Shown in pieces: positions 60,737 through 64,000 of a stretch of 64,000 bases of DNA (positions are counted from its first letter, which is position 1; each line of letters opens with the position of its first letter). Source of the stretch: Sphingomonas sp. Leaf242 (GTDB lineage: Bacteria; Pseudomonadota; Alphaproteobacteria; Sphingomonadales; Sphingomonadaceae); contig NZ_LMLW01000008.1 in the NCBI RefSeq assembly GCF_001422045.1, positions 314,501-378,500 on the forward strand, in the 5' to 3' direction. Made by a program: the position numbers and the translations under genes. The notes below the pieces were generated by a model that did not search any database, was not told where the DNA came from, and saw only the letters and a list, made by a program, of their open reading frames with translations.

Positions 60737-61675
60737 TCAGATCGTCGCGAGAAGTCCCGCCCAGGCCGCGATCTCATCGTCATGCCGCCGCGTGACGACC
60801 AGGTCGCTCGCGGTCGCCGTGTCGAGATCGACGTCGATCGTGCCGGTCCACTCGAACGTCGCATTGCCCGACAGCGTCACCATCGCCGCTTGGCTCGCCT
60901 CGGCACGGACCAGACCGCCCTTGTTGAAGACGGTGGTCGGCGTGTCGTACGCGATCCGCCCGGTCAGGCACGCGGCATAGGTCGACGCCGCCATCGCGCT
61001 GCCGCAGCTGTCGGTCAGCCCGACCCCGCGCTCGAAGGTGCGGACGAACAGGTCGCGGCCACGCACTTCGACGAAACTGACGTTCGCGCGATTGGGCAGC
61101 CAGTCGGGTGCCGCCTCGCACGCTTCGCCGACGTGGACGAGTTCGGCTTCGTCGATGGCATCCACGAACGTCACGAGATGGGGGTTCGGCATCGCCACCG
61201 CCGTGAAGGCGCGGCCCGTCGGCAAGCGCGCGATCGGCGTATCGACGATGCGATCGGTCCCGACATGGATCGGCCACGCCGCGGCATTCAGAGACGCAGG
61301 GCCCGCGATCTCGCGCACAGTGAACACGCCCTCGGCAATATCCGCATCGCGCTCGACGACCGCGTCGCTCGTCTTCAGCAGCGCCATCGCAGTCTCGGCG
61401 CCCGTGGCCGCGAACCCCGCGCGCGCAACGCAGCGCAGGCCGTTGAGGCACGTCTCCGACTCGCTGCCATCCGAATTGAACATCCGCATGCCGAACGCGT
61501 GAGTCGCGTCGCCGCCGGTCAGCAGCAGGAGCCCGTCGCCACCCACCAGCCCATCGCGATCCGCCAGCGCCCGCGCGACGGCAGCCCAAGCCGCATCGCC
61601 AAGCGCCGACGCGCGCGCGTCGATCAGCGGAAAGTCGTTACCCGAGCCGTGGCATTTGATGAGGTCGAAGCGCAT
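60737..61675 (-). CDS. Diaminopimelate epimerase-like protein (divergent DapF family)
   Basis: This 312-residue protein has the two-lobed DapF fold with KCHGSGNDFPLIDARA at the start. The catalytic cysteines are Cys76 (NSDGSESETCLNGLRCVAR) and Cys224 (ERGVGLTDSCGSAMAAS). In classical DapF the second site reads GET-x-ACGTGA. Here it is GLTDSCGSA, and the first is SETCLNG rather than EQCGNG, so it may be a paralogue with altered substrate such as another amino acid racemase. ATG 61675 is preferred over GTG 61684. No mtaB or ftsY neighbours are present. Confidence 0.82.
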   Translation of the reverse strand: MRFDLIKCHGSGNDFPLIDARASALGDAAWAAVARALADRDGLVGGDGLLLLTGGDATHAFGMRMFNSDGSESETCLNGLRCVARAGFAATGAETAMALLKTSDAVVERDADIAEGVFTVREIAGPASLNAAAWPIHVGTDRIVDTPIARLPTGRAFTAVAMPNPHLVTFVDAIDEAELVHVGEACEAAPDWLPNRANVSFVEVRGRDLFVRTFERGVGLTDSCGSAMAASTYAACLTGRIAYDTPTTVFNKGGLVRAEASQAAMVTLSGNATFEWTGTIDVDLDTATASDLVVTRRHDDEIAAWAGLLATI

Positions 61676-61714
61676 GCTCGACACTTAGTCACGGCCGCGC
61701 ACCAATGCGAGCGC

Positions 61715-62179
61715 CTAACCGATCCCGTAATACGCGGCCAACCGATCGAGCGCGAGCGTCAGCACGACCCGCCCCGCGCGCGCCGGCCATTGCAACGCCT
61801 TCTCGGCCACCGGCAGCCCCTCCCCCGCGCAAACCACGCGCCAGAGGATATCCGCCAGCCCAGGTCCCGCTGCCGCCGACGCTTCATCGAACCGACGCTT
61901 CGCCGCGATCTGCGCCGACGTGGGATCGAGGCCGTCATGGCCTCCCCCATCGACGCGCTCCGCCCAGCGCATCGTCACGCTCGGCGCGATCGACGCGCGT
62001 TCGTAATCCGCGCGCAGCCGCTCCCCCGCCTCGAACTGCCGCGCGTCGATCAGCGCGCGCGACCGCAGCCACCCGAGCGGCGACTCCGCCAGGTTCACGG
62101 TCACGGTACGGCCGCGACTCACCCCGGCCGGCTGTGGAACACCCTCCGAATCGACCGTCCGCTCTACCAGTTCGCGCAT
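61715..62179 (-). CDS. DUF6456-like helix-turn-helix protein
   Basis: This 154-residue protein shows SPLGWLRSRALIDARQFEAG, ERLRADYERASIAPSVTMRW, and a C-terminal helical region (VVCAGEGLPVAEKALQWPAR) that matches the short DUF6456 domain found in alphaproteobacteria. The role is unknown. DNA binding is guessed from relatives with an HTH. ATG 62179 has GGGAG 7 bases upstream. ATG 62212 would add 11 residues without a site. It is divergent from an XRE regulator, with about 100 bases between. Confidence 0.75.
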   Translation of the reverse strand: MRELVERTVDSEGVPQPAGVSRGRTVTVNLAESPLGWLRSRALIDARQFEAGERLRADYERASIAPSVTMRWAERVDGGGHDGLDPTSAQIAAKRRFDEASAAAGPGLADILWRVVCAGEGLPVAEKALQWPARAGRVVLTLALDRLAAYYGIG

Positions 62180-62278
62180 CCGCCATCTCCCGTTGCGGTT
62201 GGCGGTTGCCATATCTGCATGGTTGTAGGACAGAAGAATAACCCATCTGGTTTGGAGTCGTTCGATGATCGCATTGCA

Positions 62279-62839
62279 ATGATCACTGCCATTCGCGAAG
62301 TCCGGCGCGCCAAGGGACTGACGCTGGAGGACGTCGCCAAGCGTTGCGCTCCACCGACCACCGCACAGACGGTCGGGCGGCTGGAGACGGGCACGCGCAC
62401 CGTCTCGATCGGCTGGCTCAACCGGATTGCCGCGGCACTGGGCGTAGAGGCGAGCGATCTCGTGACATTGCCGGACCGTGCCGACCTGCCCGTCGCCGCG
62501 ATCCTCGACGGCCGCGGCGCGCATGCCCCGCGGCGCACCACGACGGCACCGCCACCCCAGGTCGCGCCGGGCCAGATCGCGATCACCGTCGCGGGCGGGG
62601 TCGGCGATTATCGCACCGGTGACGTGATCTGGTGCGCGATGGTGGCCCCCGCCGATTTCGCAACCGCACTCAATCGCGACGTCCTCGTCCCGCAACCAGC
62701 AGGCCGGTTCGCGTTCGGCAGGCTGATCGCCGTCGGTGGCGCGGTGACGTTGTTACTGCCGAATACCGGTTCGCAATCCCTGAAGATCGAAGATCCCGGC
62801 TGGCTCGCAGTTGCAGTGCGACTGATCCGCGATCTTTGA
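62279..62839 (+). CDS. XRE-family regulator with S24-like C-terminal domain
   Basis: This 186-residue protein starts with an HTH_3/XRE domain (ITAIREVRRAKGLTLEDVAK, TVGRLETGTRTVSIGWLNRI). The C-terminal half (QIAITVAGGVGDYRTGDVIW, ALNRDVLVPQPAGRFAFGRL) resembles the LexA/S24 fold, but no Ser-Lys dyad is evident, so autocleavage is unlikely. An upstream in-frame ATG at 62219 is possible. A phage-repressor ancestry is conceivable, yet it may simply regulate its divergent neighbour. Confidence 0.8.
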   Translation: MITAIREVRRAKGLTLEDVAKRCAPPTTAQTVGRLETGTRTVSIGWLNRIAAALGVEASDLVTLPDRADLPVAAILDGRGAHAPRRTTTAPPPQVAPGQIAITVAGGVGDYRTGDVIWCAMVAPADFATALNRDVLVPQPAGRFAFGRLIAVGGAVTLLLPNTGSQSLKIEDPGWLAVAVRLIRDL

Positions 62840-63433
62840 GGGCAGTGGGCGGTGCCCCTGCACGCGGGCCCAAGGAACAGCCTCGCCTTCTTAGATATGC
62901 CGTCTGAGTGCTCTTGGTTGCCTCTCGTGCGATCGGCTGCCTCCCTTGCCAGAACAGCCTGCCGCAATGGGCGGGATTTAGCGCTCGCCCGCACCGGCGT
63001 CGCATTGGTCCGACTGCGTCTGGGGGAACGGGAAGGGGTCGTAAGGTTCCTCGCACGACGGCGTCGCGGGGCAAAGACCGCGCCCCACTCCGCCCTCCGA
63101 TGAACGGCCAGAAGCGCCGGCACCAGCTCGACCAGCTCTCACCAGATCTGACACGACACTGTTCCAGTCGTCCACAGGTCGATAAGTTGCGGCATATCGC
63201 CACGACCTGCACGCCTGACAGGATCGGGAGTATCGTTTCCGCTGGCGCCGATCGGCAGCCGTCAGCTGCCCGCGATGCTCTCGATTGTGGCGAAGGCCGC
63301 TCCCTGCGGTGGCGCGGCGACCTGCTTCGCCACGCTCGCCGCGGAGCGTTACTGCTGATTACGCATGATCGGGTGGACACCGATCTCGTCTTTCAGGCGT
63401 TTGGCTATCGACAACCCCGACTACGAGAGCCCG
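62840..63433. other. Gene-poor stretch upstream of the small protein gene
   Basis: These 594 bases have frames open in several directions, but their translations are Arg/Ser/Pro-rich and share nothing with known families. No clear repeat, hairpin or RNA gene was seen. A 65-residue minus-strand frame (62978-63175) was considered and not accepted. Confidence 0.4.
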
Positions 63434-63649
63434 ATGACAGACGCCGCAGACATTCTCAACGACATGATACTGGAGCAAACCCGCGAGCCCATGACCCGGG
63501 CAGATGCAGAGGAGCTGGCCGATCGATGGTATGAAGTCGCTATCGGCAACGGTTCAAGCGCCGCAGAAATGCACAACGCTGCCGGAATGCCGGTCCCCGA
63601 CTATATCCTGCAAACGTTCGGCGAAGCAGGGCAGGAACTGATACTGTAG
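63434..63649 (+). CDS. Small acidic protein, unknown
   Basis: This 71-residue protein begins MTDAADILNDMILEQTREPM and looks like a real polypeptide: amphipathic helices, balanced composition and third-position GC fitting the genome, unlike the surrounding frames. GAGAG lies just upstream of ATG 63434. It has no membrane segment or cysteine. The family is not recognised. It could be a regulator or an antitoxin-like protein, but nothing supports either beyond its size. Confidence 0.55.
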   Translation: MTDAADILNDMILEQTREPMTRADAEELADRWYEVAIGNGSSAAEMHNAAGMPVPDYILQTFGEAGQELIL

Positions 63650-63768
63650 TGCGCGCGAGACCAGCTCGACGTCGCACCGAAGCTCGGTGACTTGGTAGGT
63701 ATCTACATCCGATCGCGTTGCCCGGCACCGCGCCCCCTTCCTCGTTGAGGTGATCTCGTTACGGATGA

Positions 63769-63915
63769 TCACGTTGTGAGTTCGCCGGGTTGAACGAGAG
63801 CGTCCCGGCCCTTCGAGACGGCAAACTCGCCTTGGCCCGACGTCCGCACGAAGAATATCGAGGCACGATCGACCGCGACCGACGGTAAAAATTTGCCGGA
63901 GTTCGTGTCGCCCAT
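63769..63915 (-). CDS. Possible 48-residue protein downstream of tRNA-Val
   Basis: ATG 63915 to TGA 63769-63771 encodes a 48-residue peptide with a natural-looking sequence (GKFLPSVAVDRASIFFVRTS, then GQGEFAVSKGRDALVQPGEL). No ribosome-binding site is evident. It lies 38 bases after the tRNA on the same strand and could be read through from its transcript. It may equally be a fragment of a longer lost gene. Confidence 0.3.
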   Translation of the reverse strand: MGDTNSGKFLPSVAVDRASIFFVRTSGQGEFAVSKGRDALVQPGELTT

Positions 63916-63952
63916 GCCGGCACCAACAGCGCAGCATGGTCAAGGAAAAGGA

Positions 63953-64000
63953 TGGTGGGCGATGACGGGCTCGAACCGCCGACATTCTCGGTGTAAACGA
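63953..64000 (-). tRNA. tRNA-Val (anticodon TAC), 3' part, truncated by window edge
   Basis: On the minus strand the sequence reads TCGTTTACACCGAGAATGTC, then the T arm GGCGGTTCGAGCCCGTC, acceptor ATCGCCC and encoded ACCA. The anticodon loop TTTACAC gives TAC. The 5' half (acceptor, D arm and part of the anticodon stem) lies beyond base 64000. The CCA is at 63953-63955. Confidence 0.9.

Noticed and set aside
60668..62839. A 723-codon plus-strand frame ending in the XRE regulator
   Set aside because: Its first 500 or so codons are antisense to the DapF-like and DUF6456 genes. Only the last 186 residues are protein-like and are annotated as the regulator.
62978..63175. A 65-codon minus-strand frame starting at GTG 63175
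   Set aside because: The sequence is partly protein-like (several Cys, Pro-Phe-rich end), but there is no ribosome-binding site and no recognisable domain. The neighbouring frames are equally open.
63554..63985. A 143-codon minus-strand frame overlapping the tRNA and the 71-residue gene
   Set aside because: It runs into the tRNA and antisense to a better small gene. The composition is Arg-rich and random-looking.
1..64000. CRISPR array, insertion sequence, prophage or rRNA
   Set aside because: The repeats found are dispersed palindromes, not regularly spaced direct repeats. No transposase, integrase or phage structural gene and no rRNA stretch was recognised.

Overview
The window is about 64 kb of high-GC chromosome from an alphaproteobacterium, most probably a Sphingomonas or close relative (Sphingomonadales). 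The evidence is the gene content (MipZ, a single long Rsh, a PhyK-type HisKA_2 kinase, class I PhaC with phasin, an orphan IorB-like molybdenum hydroxylase, tRNA-Val(TAC) with encoded CCA), the weak Shine-Dalgarno sites with many GTG/TTG starts and 4-base stop/start overlaps, and the sphingomonad-style palindromic repeats in most larger gaps. It is largely core chromosome. No phage, insertion sequence, CRISPR array or rRNA was seen.

Layout. 1-4.9 kb: end of dprA, an inserted GT1 glycosyltransferase, topA. 5-10.4 kb: Sel1-like protein, panC, mipZ with a J-domain gene, phosphomannomutase/phosphoglucomutase, a bacterial PH-domain protein and a DEDDh exonuclease. 10.5-13.5 kb: a translationally coupled signalling cassette (CHASE3 histidine kinase, single-domain response regulator, receiver-HisKA_2 kinase). 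13.6-26.7 kb: FMN reductase, class A PBP, threonine aldolase with DMT exporter, SDR and M28 peptidase, pepN, tadA, rpmB, a phytase-esterase-like protein and a glycine-zipper envelope protein. 27-32.6 kb, minus strand: lgt, midA, GNAT, pgeF, a trans-sulfuration PLP enzyme and a phosphoribosyltransferase. 32.6-38.4 kb: acyl-CoA synthetase, IorB-like hydroxylase, hemH, phaB. 38.8-47.6 kb: murA, Crp/Fnr regulator, clpS, phasin, phaC, alaC, TSUP exporter, thioesterase, HxlR regulator. 47.8-54.3 kb: rsh, then a glycan-type cassette (polyprenyl-phosphate GT2, methyltransferase, GtrA, STT3-like GT-C membrane protein). 54.4-62.8 kb: marC-folD-DUF167-yggT, argB, YhhQ-type transporter, NupC-type transporter, fasciclin protein, a divergent DapF-like epimerase and two divergent regulators. 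62.8-64 kb: a poorly coding stretch with one or two small proteins, ending in a truncated tRNA-Val.

Functional links. Polyhydroxybutyrate metabolism is represented by phaB, phaC and a phasin, with possible PhaR-type TGC-N3/4-GCA palindromes upstream of both phaC and the phasin gene. Envelope growth is represented by murA, PBP1, lgt, pgeF and the DapF-like enzyme. The 49.9-54.3 kb cassette looks like an uncharacterised lipid-linked glycosylation module and is the best candidate for an undescribed system.

The other strong signal is non-coding. At least seven families of dispersed 35-145 bp palindromic elements occupy the gaps. One family (two copies, just after the stop codons of the glycine-zipper gene and phaB) looks like a transcribed structured 3' UTR element. 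Another copy appears to supply the start region of midA.
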